Shown here: positions 16,966 to 25,333 of the stretch, one piece after another
Layout of the letters: every line of letters begins with the position of its first letter
Numbering within the stretch: the stretch's first letter is position 1
Assembly: GCA_017517925.1 (NCBI GenBank)
Contig: JAFWXS010000019.1
Span: 1-46,800, forward strand
Reading direction: 5' to 3'
Origin: Bacteroidaceae bacterium
GTDB taxonomy: Bacteria > Bacteroidota > Bacteroidia > Bacteroidales > Bacteroidaceae
Length of the DNA stretch: 46,800 bases
Notes under the pieces: generated by a model
What the model was told of the DNA's origin: nothing
The model's input: only the letters and a program-made list of their open reading frames with translations
Databases searched by the model: none
Made by a program: the position numbers and the translations under genes

Positions 16966-19152
16966 TTACTTCAACGTCAAATAGATAATCTGTCCCTTGC
17001 GTGCTGCGCTACCGGGCTGTATGCTCTGTGAGCGCACCTTTCCTCTGCCCGAGAGACGCACACTGAGGCCGCACGACTCGAGCATGTAGACGGCATCCTT
17101 GGCACCGAGTCCTCTTACATTGGGCACCTTGCCCTGAGCAGGGTCGAAGGCAGAACCGGTGAAGAGCACATCACCCTCACGGCTCTCTGCGTTGCCCCAT
17201 ACGGGCTTGTCGGAGTGGTACGAGGTGGAAGCATCCCACTCGGTGGGGATGTCGAGTTCATCGAGCACGTAACGTGCATCGGCAATGTTGCCCTTCATTA
17301 CGGTGGGGATGAAGACAGCGGTAGAGTCGCGCAGTTCATCAATATCGCGTTCTTCGTCACGTGCCATGATGCGCTTGGCTATCTCGCCAAAGACAACACC
17401 AGCCACGCCACCGCCCGAGATGAGTCCGCCGCGCGTCTGGATAGAGACGATGCAGGTGTACTTGGGGGCATCGGCAGGGAAGAATCCGCAGAACGAGAGC
17501 TGATGACCGCCGCCCCTGAGCTGTCCGCCCGAGGCTATCTGTGCCGTACCGGTCTTGCCCGCTACAAGGAAGTTGTCCGACTTGGCTTGACGGCCGAGGC
17601 CCGTAGGCTCGTTCACCACCATGGTGAGCATCTTGGTAATGTCATTGAGTGCCTGATCTGAGGCTATCTTGTCGATGAGCACTTCGGGCTTAAACTCCTC
17701 GACCACGTGACCATCTTCGAGGATGGCCGACACAAGGCGCGGCTTCATGAAGGTTCCGCCGTTGGCTATGGCGTTGTAGAACGACACGATGTTGATGGGG
17801 GCTATCTGTGTCTCGTAGCCGATGGACATCCAAGGAAGTGCTGTGCGCGACCAATTGCTCTTGTCCTTCTTGGGATATCGTATGACCGGCTTTCCCGTAC
17901 CGGGCAGCAGGGGAAAGTGGGTGGCCAATCCCATGCGGTGGAGCCCTTCGACGAATTTCTCGGGTTCGTCCTTGTAGTTCTCGTCGATGAGGCGTGCGGT
18001 ACCCACGTTGGATGAGTACATCAGCACTTGCGGCACGCTGAGTACGCCATAGGCAGAAGCTTTGTTCCAGTTATGATCGCGCATCGTAGCCGAGCCGAAC
18101 TTATAGAGTCCCTTGTTGGCGTCCACCGAGTCGTTGAAGCTGATTTTCTTATCGTGCAATGCCACGAGCAGCGAGGCCGTCTTGAAGGTCGAACCTGGTT
18201 CGAGGATGTCGGTGAGGGCATTGTTCTTGGTTTCGGCATAACCACCGCTCTCGAGACGGTTCATATTGACCATAGCCTTGATATCGCCCGTAGCCACCTC
18301 CATTACCACCACTACGCCAGTGCGTGCATCGCCCTTGTACTCTTCGTTCTGCTTGCGCAGCATGTCGAGCAGTGCCTTCTCGGCAATGTCCTGTATCTCT
18401 ACGTTGAGAGTAGTCTTCACATCGTAACCGTCGGTGGCGGGCTCATCGACGATGGTGAGCACATCGCGATTCACCTTCTTGCGGTGTCCCAGTCCCGGTT
18501 CGCCGCGCAGGTAGCCGTCATAGGCAAGTTCGACACCATTCTTAGCCGAATCTTTGGCGGCATACACGTCGCCCAAAGTGCGGCGTGCGAGCGAGCCGTA
18601 TATCTTCTTACGCTCGATGTTGTTCTCGGTAAAGAAGCCTCCTGTACCGGGACTCATGCAGAGCACGGGCAGCTTTTTTATCTCCTTGTACTGGGCATAC
18701 GACACGCGCTTGGGGTATATCTTGCAGTAGCGGCTGCGCTGGACACGCCCCTTCTCGAAGGTACGGCGAAACTCCTCGGCACTCTTGTCGGGAAGTACGC
18801 GGTGCAGCCCCTCGCATATCTCGGTCATGTTTTCCTTGAGCAGCGAGTCGCGGCGATGCTGTGCCTTGATGCGGCGTGCCTCGTCACGGTCGCTCACCAT
18901 GAAGTCCATGAACAACATATACTGCGGCACGCTGCTGGCCATAAGCAGGCCGTCGTCGCTGAGTATATTGCCCCGCTTGGGAGGGATGCTTACGCTGTCG
19001 ACCACCGAGCGGTTGGCCACCTCGCGCCAATAGTTGCGTTCAAACACCATGATTGACAGCGCCTTGAGCAGTATCGCCAAGCCTACTACCGCCATGATGA
19101 TGATGATGGAGAAGTAGCGTGTAATTATCTTTTTGTCTTTGGGTCTCTGCAT
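16966..19152 (-). CDS. ftsI: Septal peptidoglycan transpeptidase FtsI (PBP3) with PASTA domain
   Basis: A class B penicillin-binding protein that crosslinks septal peptidoglycan with FtsW. It has one N-terminal membrane helix (about 13-36), a PBP dimer domain beginning with PPKRGNILSDDG, and the transpeptidase domain with the SxxK motif at S321 (GSTFKTA), SSN at 380-382 and KTGT at 533-536. A C-terminal PASTA domain covers about 670-728 (KVPNVRGLGAKDAVYMLESC). The length of 728 residues matches other PASTA-tailed FtsI proteins of Bacteroidetes. It starts four bases after ftsL and precedes murE. Confidence 0.95.
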   Translation of the reverse strand: MQRPKDKKIITRYFSIIIIMAVVGLAILLKALSIMVFERNYWREVANRSVVDSVSIPPKRGNILSDDGLLMASSVPQYMLFMDFMVSDRDEARRIKAQHRRDSLLKENMTEICEGLHRVLPDKSAEEFRRTFEKGRVQRSRYCKIYPKRVSYAQYKEIKKLPVLCMSPGTGGFFTENNIERKKIYGSLARRTLGDVYAAKDSAKNGVELAYDGYLRGEPGLGHRKKVNRDVLTIVDEPATDGYDVKTTLNVEIQDIAEKALLDMLRKQNEEYKGDARTGVVVVMEVATGDIKAMVNMNRLESGGYAETKNNALTDILEPGSTFKTASLLVALHDKKISFNDSVDANKGLYKFGSATMRDHNWNKASAYGVLSVPQVLMYSSNVGTARLIDENYKDEPEKFVEGLHRMGLATHFPLLPGTGKPVIRYPKKDKSNWSRTALPWMSIGYETQIAPINIVSFYNAIANGGTFMKPRLVSAILEDGHVVEEFKPEVLIDKIASDQALNDITKMLTMVVNEPTGLGRQAKSDNFLVAGKTGTAQIASGGQLRGGGHQLSFCGFFPADAPKYTCIVSIQTRGGLISGGGVAGVVFGEIAKRIMARDEERDIDELRDSTAVFIPTVMKGNIADARYVLDELDIPTEWDASTSYHSDKPVWGNAESREGDVLFTGSAFDPAQGKVPNVRGLGAKDAVYMLESCGLSVRLSGRGKVRSQSIQPGSAARKGQIIYLTLK

Positions 19153-19156
19153 AGTC

Positions 19157-19483
19157 CTATTTCCTTATTACTACCGGTGCCTTATCGGGCATCTTCAGTT
19201 CACTGCCCTGCGCCACGATGAAGCGCTGGATATTCGACTCGCGGCTCTTCTCCATCAGCTCGCTCGAGCGGGCCAATGCCTCATACTTCACATCCTCAAG
19301 TTCGGAGCGGAGGTGCTGTATCTGCACCTGCTCCTGCTGGAAGGCATAACGGTTGCTCACATACACGATGATAAGCGCAAACACCAGAAGGATAAGCCCC
19401 AGGTGGCGCTGCAAGAAAGGGCTCAGCAGCATGTCGCCGTCGAACCACGCCTTGATATTTCTCTTTTTCTTCGGTTTTGCCAT
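19157..19483 (-). CDS. ftsL: FtsL-like cell division protein
   Basis: A small bitopic protein of 108 residues between rsmH and ftsI, the usual place of FtsL. It has a basic cytoplasmic N-terminus (MAKPKKKRNIKAW), a single membrane helix at about 28-44 and a periplasmic coiled coil at about 48-85 (QEQVQIQHLRSELEDVKYEA). FtsL forms a complex with FtsB and FtsQ and activates FtsWI. The sequence is too short and variable for a motif-based call, so position and topology carry it. It lies three bases after rsmH and four before ftsI. Confidence 0.85.
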   Translation of the reverse strand: MAKPKKKRNIKAWFDGDMLLSPFLQRHLGLILLVFALIIVYVSNRYAFQQEQVQIQHLRSELEDVKYEALARSSELMEKSRESNIQRFIVAQGSELKMPDKAPVVIRK

Positions 19484-19486
19484 AGT

Positions 19487-20404
19487 CTATCTTTTTTCTC
19501 CTATCCTCAACTTCGCACTGCGCGAGCGCGGGTTCTGCTCCTGCTCCTCGCGACCGGCTACCGCCACCTTGCCCACCATGCGGTAGGGCGACGGCTTGGT
19601 GCCATAGATGTCCTGCTCCACGCGGCCCTCTACATTGCCCGTCTTCATGAGGTTCTTCACCAGTCGGTCTTCGAGCGAATGGTAGGTGAGCACCACGAGT
19701 CGTCCACCCGGGCGCAGCAGTTCGGTTGCCGATTGCAACATCTCCTTCAGCGCCTCCATCTCCTCATTCACCTCGATGCGCAGGGCTTGGAACAACTTGG
19801 CCATTTCCTTCTTCTCGCGGTCGCGTCCGAAGAGGCGTTTCACCGTTTCATACAACTGTCCCGTGGTCTCTATGGGAGCCACGGCACGCGCCTTCACGAT
19901 GACCGATGCCAGCTTGCGACTGTTGAGCAGTTCGCCATAGAGGTAGAACACCTCGGCCAGACGCTCCTCATCGTAGGTGTTCACCACATCGGCAGCCGTG
20001 AGGCCGTCGCGGCGGTTCATGCGCATGTCGAGCTTGGCATCAAAGCGGAACGAGAAGCCCAGCTCGCCCTCGTCGAACTGATGGCTCGACACGCCAAGGT
20101 CGGCCAACACACCATCGAGCTGCTCCACGCCGTGGTAGCGCATCCAGTTCCTCAGGTAGCGGAAGTTGCTGCGCACGAAAGTAAAGCGCCCGTCATCCAC
20201 GACATTGCGCTCGGCATCGGCATCCTGGTCGAAGCTATAGAGATGCCCCGCAGCATCCATGCGGCGCAATATCTCACGCGAGTGACCACCGCCACCGAAG
20301 GTCATGTCGGCATACACACCACCCTCCCCGATGGCCAGCCCATCGACCGTCTCGTGCAACATCACAGGGATATGATAGGGTATGTTTGTATCTATAGTTT
20401 CCAT
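19487..20404 (-). CDS. rsmH: 16S rRNA (cytosine(1402)-N4)-methyltransferase
   Basis: RsmH (MraW) methylates C1402 of 16S rRNA in the ribosomal P site. The N-terminus reads YHIPVMLHETVDGL, the SAM loop is DMTFGGGGHSREIL, and later motifs include ADLGVSSHQFD, and LVVLTYHSLEDRLVK. The open frame extends to 20461, but the ATG at 20404 (METIDTNIPYH) is chosen because the extra 19 residues cover a clear promoter (20413-20444). With this start the protein has 305 residues and the leader is only a few bases. It begins the rsmH-ftsL-ftsI-murE unit; mraZ, the common first gene, is absent. Confidence 0.94.
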   Translation of the reverse strand: METIDTNIPYHIPVMLHETVDGLAIGEGGVYADMTFGGGGHSREILRRMDAAGHLYSFDQDADAERNVVDDGRFTFVRSNFRYLRNWMRYHGVEQLDGVLADLGVSSHQFDEGELGFSFRFDAKLDMRMNRRDGLTAADVVNTYDEERLAEVFYLYGELLNSRKLASVIVKARAVAPIETTGQLYETVKRLFGRDREKKEMAKLFQALRIEVNEEMEALKEMLQSATELLRPGGRLVVLTYHSLEDRLVKNLMKTGNVEGRVEQDIYGTKPSPYRMVGKVAVAGREEQEQNPRSRSAKLRIGEKR

Positions 20405-20412
20405 AATATGGA

Positions 20413-20444
20413 CAAAGTTAGTGCAAGGCAAGTGGAAATGCAAA
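20413..20444 (-). promoter_or_regulatory. Promoter of rsmH-ftsL-ftsI-murE
   Basis: The minus strand has TTTG (20444-20441), exactly 20 bases, then TAACTTTG (20420-20413). The spacer shares the pattern of the psd promoter on the other strand. Transcription would start only a few bases before the ATG at 20404. Confidence 0.75.
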
Positions 20445-20448
20445 TTTA

Positions 20449-20480
20449 TTTGGTATTTCATTCACCTTGTACTACATTTA
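20449..20480 (+). promoter_or_regulatory. Degenerate upstream copy of the psd promoter module
   Basis: TTTG (20449-20452), 20 bases, then TACATTTA (20473-20480). The sequence TTTGGTATTTCATTC matches the true psd promoter 84 bases downstream. The last base of the -7 box is A rather than G, so activity is doubtful. Confidence 0.4.
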
Positions 20481-20532
20481 GCTTGCTCACGCAAGCAGAA
20501 TGTAGGCTACACCTCAGAAATACTCAAATAAA

Positions 20533-20564
20533 TTTGGTATTTCATTCGGTTTGCACTACATTTG
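20533..20564 (+). promoter_or_regulatory. Promoter of psd-pssA operon
   Basis: TTTG (20533-20536), exactly 20 bases, then TACATTTG (20557-20564). This is a full match to the Bacteroidetes consensus. The start would be near 20570, giving a leader of about 17 bases before the psd ATG at 20587. Confidence 0.75.
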
Positions 20565-20586
20565 CATAATTTAACATGCCAATACT

Positions 20587-21273
20587 ATGCGAAAACTCCG
20601 TAAGATACACCTCCATCAGGAGGGCACACGCCAGCTGACAATAGGATTCTTTGTTTGGCTCATCGTCAATGCGGTGACCTATTACTTTACCTACCCTGAG
20701 CTGCGCTGGCTGTTCATCCTCATCGCAACGTTCACCACTACCATATACCTGCTGCTGGTCAACTTCTTCCGCTGTCCACCGCGCCGCTTCCCCGGTGAAG
20801 ACACCGAAGGTATCGTCGTTGCCCCCGCCGATGGCAAGGTAGTGGTCATCGAGGAGGTGGAGGAGCCCGACTACTTCCACGACCGTCGCTTGCAGATATC
20901 CATCTTCATGAGTCCGCTCAACGTGCATGCCAACTGGTACCCCGTGGACGGTGTAGTGAAAGAGGTGCGCCACGACAATGGCAAATTTCACCGTGCCTTC
21001 CTGCCCAAGGCCAGCACCGACAACGAGCGTTCGATGGTAGTCATCGAGACTCCCGATGGCCGCGAGGTAATGGTGCGCCAGATTGCCGGAGCCATGGCAC
21101 GCCGCATCGTGACCTATGCCAAGCCCGGTGACGAGAGCTTCATCGACGAGCACTTCGGATTCATCAAGCTCGGCTCACGTGTCGACGTATACCTCCCCGT
21201 AGGTACCGAGGTGTGCGTCACCATGAACCAGAAGACCACAGGAAACCAAACCATATTGGCAAAGCTGAAATAG
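20587..21273 (+). CDS. psd: Phosphatidylserine decarboxylase proenzyme
   Basis: Psd decarboxylates phosphatidylserine to phosphatidylethanolamine at the cytoplasmic membrane. It is the short form (228 residues) with two N-terminal hydrophobic segments (about 17-55), [15 protein letters not shown], and [18 protein letters not shown]. Self-cleavage should occur within LGS of [11 protein letters not shown] near the C-terminus, giving the pyruvoyl group on the small subunit. The ATG at 20587 follows a strong promoter by about 20 bases. pssA, which makes its substrate, lies 131 bases downstream, separated by a palindromic repeat. The stop is TAG. Confidence 0.95.
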   Translation: MRKLRKIHLHQEGTRQLTIGFFVWLIVNAVTYYFTYPELRWLFILIATFTTTIYLLLVNFFRCPPRRFPGEDTEGIVVAPADGKVVVIEEVEEPDYFHDRRLQISIFMSPLNVHANWYPVDGVVKEVRHDNGKFHRAFLPKASTDNERSMVVIETPDGREVMVRQIAGAMARRIVTYAKPGDESFIDEHFGFIKLGSRVDVYLPVGTEVCVTMNQKTTGNQTILAKLK

Positions 21274-21276
21274 TCG

Positions 21277-21380
21277 TGTCATGCTGAACCTTCAGGTCGA
21301 CGCCCGAAAGAGGCCTAAGTCAACACAGTGAAGCATCTCGCGCATGCCATTGAGATTCATCACGCTGTCCAGGATGACAG
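21277..21380. repeat. Interspersed TGTCATGCTGAAC repeat, copy 2 (between psd and pssA)
   Basis: The ends TGTCATGCTGAAC and GTCCAGGATGACA are imperfect inverted repeats. The interior has AGGTCGACGCCCG and GTGAAGCATCTCGC. The AGGTCGACGCCCG block is shared with copy 4 at 25945, so these two form a subfamily. Confidence 0.7.
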
Positions 21381-21404
21381 TATAAATCACTAAACCAACT
21401 GCAT

Positions 21405-22100
21405 ATGCGCCGCCACATTCCCAACACCATCACTTGCTGCAACCTGCTCTCAGGATGCATAGCAGCAGTTTACGCCTTCGAGGGTGTCTACCCGATAGCC
21501 TTCGCCTGCATCATCATGGGAGCCGTGTTCGACTTCTTCGACGGTCTCTCGGCACGTGCCTTGGGAGTAAGCTCTCCCATAGGCAAGGAGCTCGACTCGC
21601 TGGCCGATGTCATCACCTTCGGCCTTGCTCCCGCCACGATGGTATTCAGTTGGCTGCGCGAATGTGCTGATGCCCATTTAGACATGTTGGCAGCTTTCGC
21701 TGTTCCCTTCTTCGCCTTTCTCTTAGTGGCTTTCTCGGCACTCCGTTTAGCCAAGTTCAACGTGGATGAGCGTCAGACCAGTTCGTTCATCGGTCTGCCC
21801 ACCCCTGCCAACGCCCTCTTCTGGGGCGCATTGGTCATCGGTTCGCATGACAAGATAGTGGCCGCTCCCTATGGATGGTTACTCGTGCTCGCTTTAGTAG
21901 GGCTCTTTTCATGGCTCCTCGTAGCCGAGATACCCATGTTCTCGCTCAAGTTCAAGAACCTCTCATGGAAGAGCAACCGCACCGCCTATATCTTCCTCCT
22001 TGTCAGCATCGTGCTGCTCATCGTGCTCGGCATCACAGGCCTCTCGGCCGTCATCGGCTGGTACATCATTCTGTCAATATTGACACAAAAAAGGGCATAA
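21405..22100 (+). CDS. pssA: CDP-diacylglycerol--serine O-phosphatidyltransferase
   Basis: PssA joins CDP-diacylglycerol and serine to make phosphatidylserine, the substrate of Psd. The CDP-alcohol phosphatidyltransferase motif is complete: DFFDGLSARALG followed by GKELDSLAD, matching D-x2-DG-x2-AR-x8-G-x3-D-x3-D. The protein has 231 residues and about six to eight hydrophobic segments. The ATG at 21405 gives MRRHIPNTITCCNLLSG, a normal N-terminus for the family. It follows psd in the same direction, so both are probably one operon despite the repeat between them. Confidence 0.95.
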   Translation: MRRHIPNTITCCNLLSGCIAAVYAFEGVYPIAFACIIMGAVFDFFDGLSARALGVSSPIGKELDSLADVITFGLAPATMVFSWLRECADAHLDMLAAFAVPFFAFLLVAFSALRLAKFNVDERQTSSFIGLPTPANALFWGALVIGSHDKIVAAPYGWLLVLALVGLFSWLLVAEIPMFSLKFKNLSWKSNRTAYIFLLVSIVLLIVLGITGLSAVIGWYIILSILTQKRA

Positions 22101-22168
22101 TCCACTGCGTGAACCTTCGTGGCACGCCATTTGTCATATACCTTACCGAACTATATATTGACAAATCT

Positions 22169-22450
22169 ATGTTTGCAGGATTCTTCTTCATGATATTCCT
22201 CAGCTTCCTGTTCATTATTATAATAGGAGGCTCCATCATACGTGGCATCCTGGGTCTGCTCTTCGGGCGCAAACCCTTCCGCCACACCTATGGCCCTACG
22301 CACGGAGGTAACTACCGCACAGATGGGACGCAACAGCAGCAGACACGCCAGTCGCAATCGCAACAGACAACCGCCACCGATGGCAAGAAACGCGAAAAGA
22401 TATTCGACAAGAGCGATGGCGAGTACGTAGACTTTGAGGAGATAAAGTAA
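22169..22450 (+). CDS. DUF4834 family small membrane protein
   Basis: A 93-residue protein with a very hydrophobic N-terminal helix (about 2-30, FFFMIFLSFLFIIIIGG) and a polar Gln/Thr/Ser-rich tail with KKREKIFDKSDGEYVDFEEIK split as KKREKIFDKSDGEY and VDFEEIK at the end. This combination fits DUF4834, a Bacteroidetes family of unknown function. The longer open frame begins inside pssA in another frame and is not credible; the ATG at 22169 starts the hydrophobic segment. It lies five bases before birA and 68 after pssA. Confidence 0.8.
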   Translation: MFAGFFFMIFLSFLFIIIIGGSIIRGILGLLFGRKPFRHTYGPTHGGNYRTDGTQQQQTRQSQSQQTTATDGKKREKIFDKSDGEYVDFEEIK

Positions 22451-22455
22451 AAAGC

Positions 22456-23199
22456 ATGCCTCTGACATTCCACCGCATCCACCTCGCCGAGACCGACTCC
22501 ACCAACCGCTACGCCCGTGAGAGCGTAGCGCGGCACACCACGGCACTCGTCACCGCCGACCATCAGAGCGCAGGACGCGGACAACGCGGCAACTCGTGGG
22601 AGTCCGAGGCTGGGAAAAACCTCCTCTTCACCCTCGCCCTGCCTATTCGAAGCATCGCGGCCGGCGAGCAGTTCGTCATCAGCGAGCTCATCGCCGTAGC
22701 CCTCTGCGAAGTGCTGAGCCGATACACGTCAGGCATCTGCATCAAATGGCCCAACGACATCTACTATAAAGACAAGAAACTGAGCGGCATCCTCATCGAG
22801 CACGACATCGAGGGTAGCCACATCGCACGTAGCCTCATCGGCGTAGGCCTCAACGTCAACCAGATCCGCTTCATCAGTGACGCACCCAACCCCATATCGC
22901 TCGTTCACATCCTCGGGCACGACGTGGAGCGCGAACCGCTACTGCAGGCCATCACCAATCGCTTCACCGAGTTCTACGAGGAGTACACCTCCCCCACCCC
23001 GACACTCTGCCGAGACGAGCTACACCATCGCTACACCCGCCTCCTCTACCGCCGCGGCATCCCAGCCGAATACCGCGATGCCAACGGAGTGTTTATCGCC
23101 ACCTTACGCCACGTAGAGCATGACGGCCACCTCATACTCGAAGACGAGCAGGGCGTACAGAGAAAGTATCTATTCAAAGAGGTAGAATATATTATTTAG
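22456..23199 (+). CDS. birA: Biotin--[acetyl-CoA-carboxylase] ligase
   Basis: BirA activates biotin with ATP and transfers it to the biotin carboxyl carrier protein. The biotin-binding loop is [13 protein letters not shown], and the catalytic stretch is [20 protein letters not shown] short C-terminal SH3-like domain ends with [13 protein letters not shown]. There is no N-terminal helix-turn-helix, so this is a class I ligase that does not act as a repressor. The length is 247 residues. Its last 8 bases overlap the end of the convergent ispD. The stop is TAG. Confidence 0.95.
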   Translation: MPLTFHRIHLAETDSTNRYARESVARHTTALVTADHQSAGRGQRGNSWESEAGKNLLFTLALPIRSIAAGEQFVISELIAVALCEVLSRYTSGICIKWPNDIYYKDKKLSGILIEHDIEGSHIARSLIGVGLNVNQIRFISDAPNPISLVHILGHDVEREPLLQAITNRFTEFYEEYTSPTPTLCRDELHHRYTRLLYRRGIPAEYRDANGVFIATLRHVEHDGHLILEDEQGVQRKYLFKEVEYII

Positions 23200-23914
23200 A
23201 GGCATCCACCAATGCCTTGGCCACGATAAGGTCGTACGGCGTGGTGAGTTTGATGTTCTCGCGGTTGCCATCCACGAGGAGTACGGCGTGACCGAGAGCC
23301 TCCACTACCGAAGCATCGTCGGTGAACGCCTCACAGAAGGGCTGCTCGTAGGCACGGCGCAGCAAGGAGGCACGGAACGTCTGGGGTGTCTGTACCAGTC
23401 GGTAGGCATCGCGAGGAACAGTGACACTTTGGAAGTTGAGAGTTGCCTCCGGGTGACGAGTGTCACCTTCTGCGCCATCCTCTCTTACCAACTGCCTCAC
23501 CGTCTCCACCACGGGAATCACGGGCACAACGGCACCATGAGCCTCCGCCTCGCGGTAGCACGCCTCGATGACCCCGCGCGCCACGAAGGGGCGTACGCCA
23601 TCGTGCACAGCCACCAACGCCTCATCGGCATCGACCAGCGCCAAGCCGCTTTGCACCGAGTGGAAACGCGTAGCCCCCCCGTCGGCAATGCGGTGAGGCA
23701 CACGGAAATCATACTCGCGGCACAACTCTTGCCAGTAGGGCTGATGGTCGCGCGGGAGCACGAGCACTATTTCTATGTTGCTATCGTACGCATGGAACGT
23801 GTCGAGCGTACGCATCAGCACAGGACGCCCCTCGACGGGGATGAATTGCTTGGGCAGCTCGCCGCCCATGCGCAGGCCCTTGCCACCGGCTACGATGATT
23901 GCATACTTTTTCAT
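23192..23914 (-). CDS. ispD: 2-C-methyl-D-erythritol 4-phosphate cytidylyltransferase
   Basis: IspD makes CDP-methylerythritol in the non-mevalonate isoprenoid pathway. The CTP-binding N-terminus is [30 protein letters not shown] and the C-terminal [16 protein letters not shown] and [11 protein letters not shown] motifs are present. The start near 23914 ([11 protein letters not shown]) is chosen; the frame extends 15 codons upstream, but that part is translated from a palindromic repeat. The protein has about 240 residues. It converges on birA with an 8-base overlap. The upstream DJ-1 gene is on the same strand, separated by the repeat. Confidence 0.94.
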   Translation of the reverse strand: MKKYAIIVAGGKGLRMGGELPKQFIPVEGRPVLMRTLDTFHAYDSNIEIVLVLPRDHQPYWQELCREYDFRVPHRIADGGATRFHSVQSGLALVDADEALVAVHDGVRPFVARGVIEACYREAEAHGAVVPVIPVVETVRQLVREDGAEGDTRHPEATLNFQSVTVPRDAYRLVQTPQTFRASLLRRAYEQPFCEAFTDDASVVEALGHAVLLVDGNRENIKLTTPYDLIVAKALVDASK

Positions 23915-23932
23915 TAGTGAAAAGATTCTTTC

Positions 23933-24075
23933 AGTGCCATGCAGAACGTAGTGAAGCATCTCGCAATCGTATCTAATGTAGACTCCTTTGGAAAGATAAA
24001 TCTACCGTCGTCGCAACCGACGCTAATGTTCGGCATCGACCCTGCGCGAGATCCTTCACTTCGTTCAGGATGACA
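23933..24075. repeat. Interspersed TGTCATGCTGAAC repeat, copy 3 (between DJ-1 gene and ispD)
   Basis: Outer arms TGCAGAACGTAGTGAAGCAT (about 23939-23959) and GATCCTTCACTTCGTTCAGG (about 24049-24068) are inverted repeats. A smaller internal repeat lies around 24005. It occupies almost the whole gap between two same-strand genes. Confidence 0.7.
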
Positions 24076-24088
24076 CGTCCTATTCAGA

Positions 24089-24640
24089 TCAAACAAACTG
24101 CATTCCCTCACGTAATCCATCGGTCACGTTCACGCCACAGAAGTGCTCCACAAAGGTGAAGCCCAGCTCCCATGCCGCAGCAGGACCGCAAGCCGTAAAC
24201 ACATTACCGTCGATGGTCACCTGAGCTGCGGTATAGTCGGCCCCCGTCATCCTCTCCTCGAAGCCCGGATAACACGTTGCCTGCTTGCCCTTGAGCAAGC
24301 CCAATCCGCCAAGCACGAGCGGAGCCGCACAGATGGCCGAGACGATGACATCGCCCTGGGCCGCCTTCGCCACGAGCAACCGACCCAAGCCCTCATGCGC
24401 CTCAAGGTTCGTAGCGCCGGGCAGTCCGCCGGGCAGGAAGAGCAATGCAGCATCGGCATAGTCCGCGGCATCGAACGCCACGTCGGCGACTACGGGTATG
24501 CCATGCGCACCCTTCACCACAAGATTATCGGTGACAGACACCGTCGTCACCGCCAGGCCGGCACGGCGCATCACATCTACAGGAGCCAACGCCTCAATCT
24601 CTTCAAAGCCGTCGGCAAGGAATACATACATCGTCTTCAT
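24089..24640 (-). CDS. DJ-1/PfpI family protein
   Basis: A class I glutamine amidotransferase-like protein of the DJ-1/YajL branch, 183 residues. The N-terminus is MKTMYVFLADGFEEIEALAP with the conserved Glu of GFEEIE, and the nucleophile elbow is SAICAAP with Cys104. The C-terminal part has a TACGPAAAWELGF helix. Proteins of this branch have been described as glyoxalases, deglycases or chaperones, and the activity is debated. The ATG at 24640 is chosen over an upstream frame start (24697) because it directly begins the first beta strand. A possible promoter lies at 24669-24697. Confidence 0.9.
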   Translation of the reverse strand: MKTMYVFLADGFEEIEALAPVDVMRRAGLAVTTVSVTDNLVVKGAHGIPVVADVAFDAADYADAALLFLPGGLPGATNLEAHEGLGRLLVAKAAQGDVIVSAICAAPLVLGGLGLLKGKQATCYPGFEERMTGADYTAAQVTIDGNVFTACGPAAAWELGFTFVEHFCGVNVTDGLREGMQFV

Positions 24641-24668
24641 ACTATCACTTCGGTTTTTGTTGTCGGTA

Positions 24669-24697
24669 CAAAGATACGATTTATCCATTACAAGCAA
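24669..24697 (-). promoter_or_regulatory. Possible promoter of the DJ-1 gene
   Basis: The minus strand has TTG (24697-24695), 18 bases, then TATCTTTG (24676-24669). The -7 box is a full match; the spacing is one base shorter than usual. Confidence 0.4.
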
Positions 24698-24751
24698 CTA
24701 TATATAAACAAAAAAGTAAGCATCTATAACCATTCTCTCACCGAAAAAGTG

Positions 24752-24759
24752 TAATTTTG
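24752..24759 (+). promoter_or_regulatory. Possible -7 box for the DUF5063 gene
   Basis: TAATTTTG lies 22 bases before the ATG at 24782. No TTG box is visible 19-21 bases upstream, so this is a weak candidate. Confidence 0.3.
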
Positions 24760-24781
24760 TACTCAAATAGAATAACAGACA

Positions 24782-25333
24782 ATGAAACAACAATCACAAG
24801 TGATTTTCGAGCGCAACACGGTGGAGTTTGTCACCGTGGCCGCCGAGTTCTGTGCCTTCATCGAGCGCAGCGAAGGACAGAAGCGTGACGAGTTTGTCGA
24901 CACACTGCTCAAGATACTACCTTTATTATATATAAAGGCCTCGATGCTGTCCGAGTGTGAGGTGATGGGCGAGGATGGGCTCGAAGCCTTCGTCACCGAA
25001 GACGACTACGAGGTGATACGCATCAACCTACAGGAGGTGCTCGCCGACCGTGACGACTACCTCGACGTGTTCGTTGAAGAGATGAAGTACAGCGACACGC
25101 CCATACGCAAGAGCATCGCCGAGGACTTGGCAGACATCTACCAGGTGGTGAAGGACTTCGTGTGCCAGTTCCGCAGTGGTCTCAACGAGACCATGCACGA
25201 TGCGCTGGCGCAGTGCCGCGCACTCTTTATCGAGTATTGGGGACAGACGTTGGTGAACACCATGCGCCCCCTGCACGAGGTGAAGTACAACAGTGACAGC
25301 GAAGAAAACGAAGACAACGAATACGATGATTGA
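24782..25333 (+). CDS. DUF5063 domain-containing protein
   Basis: A soluble, mostly helical, acidic protein of 183 residues that fits DUF5063, a Bacteroidetes family of unknown function. Recognisable segments are TVEFVTVAAEFCAFIE, LKILPLLYIKASML and RKSIAEDLADIYQVVKDFV. The C-terminus ends in a run of Asp, Glu and Asn. No catalytic motif is visible. Its last 8 bases overlap the start of the following 3'-5' exonuclease gene, which implies translational coupling and perhaps a common role. Confidence 0.85.
   Translation: MKQQSQVIFERNTVEFVTVAAEFCAFIERSEGQKRDEFVDTLLKILPLLYIKASMLSECEVMGEDGLEAFVTEDDYEVIRINLQEVLADRDDYLDVFVEEMKYSDTPIRKSIAEDLADIYQVVKDFVCQFRSGLNETMHDALAQCRALFIEYWGQTLVNTMRPLHEVKYNSDSEENEDNEYDD

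Noticed and set aside
18028-19056. Plus-strand open frame of 342 codons
   Set aside because: It lies antisense within ftsI, and the translated sequence has no recognisable motif.
19133-20569. Plus-strand open frame of 478 codons
   Set aside because: It runs antisense to ftsL and rsmH, whose products are clear. The sequence is His/Leu/Arg-rich, as expected from the reverse of GC-ending codons, and shows no domain.
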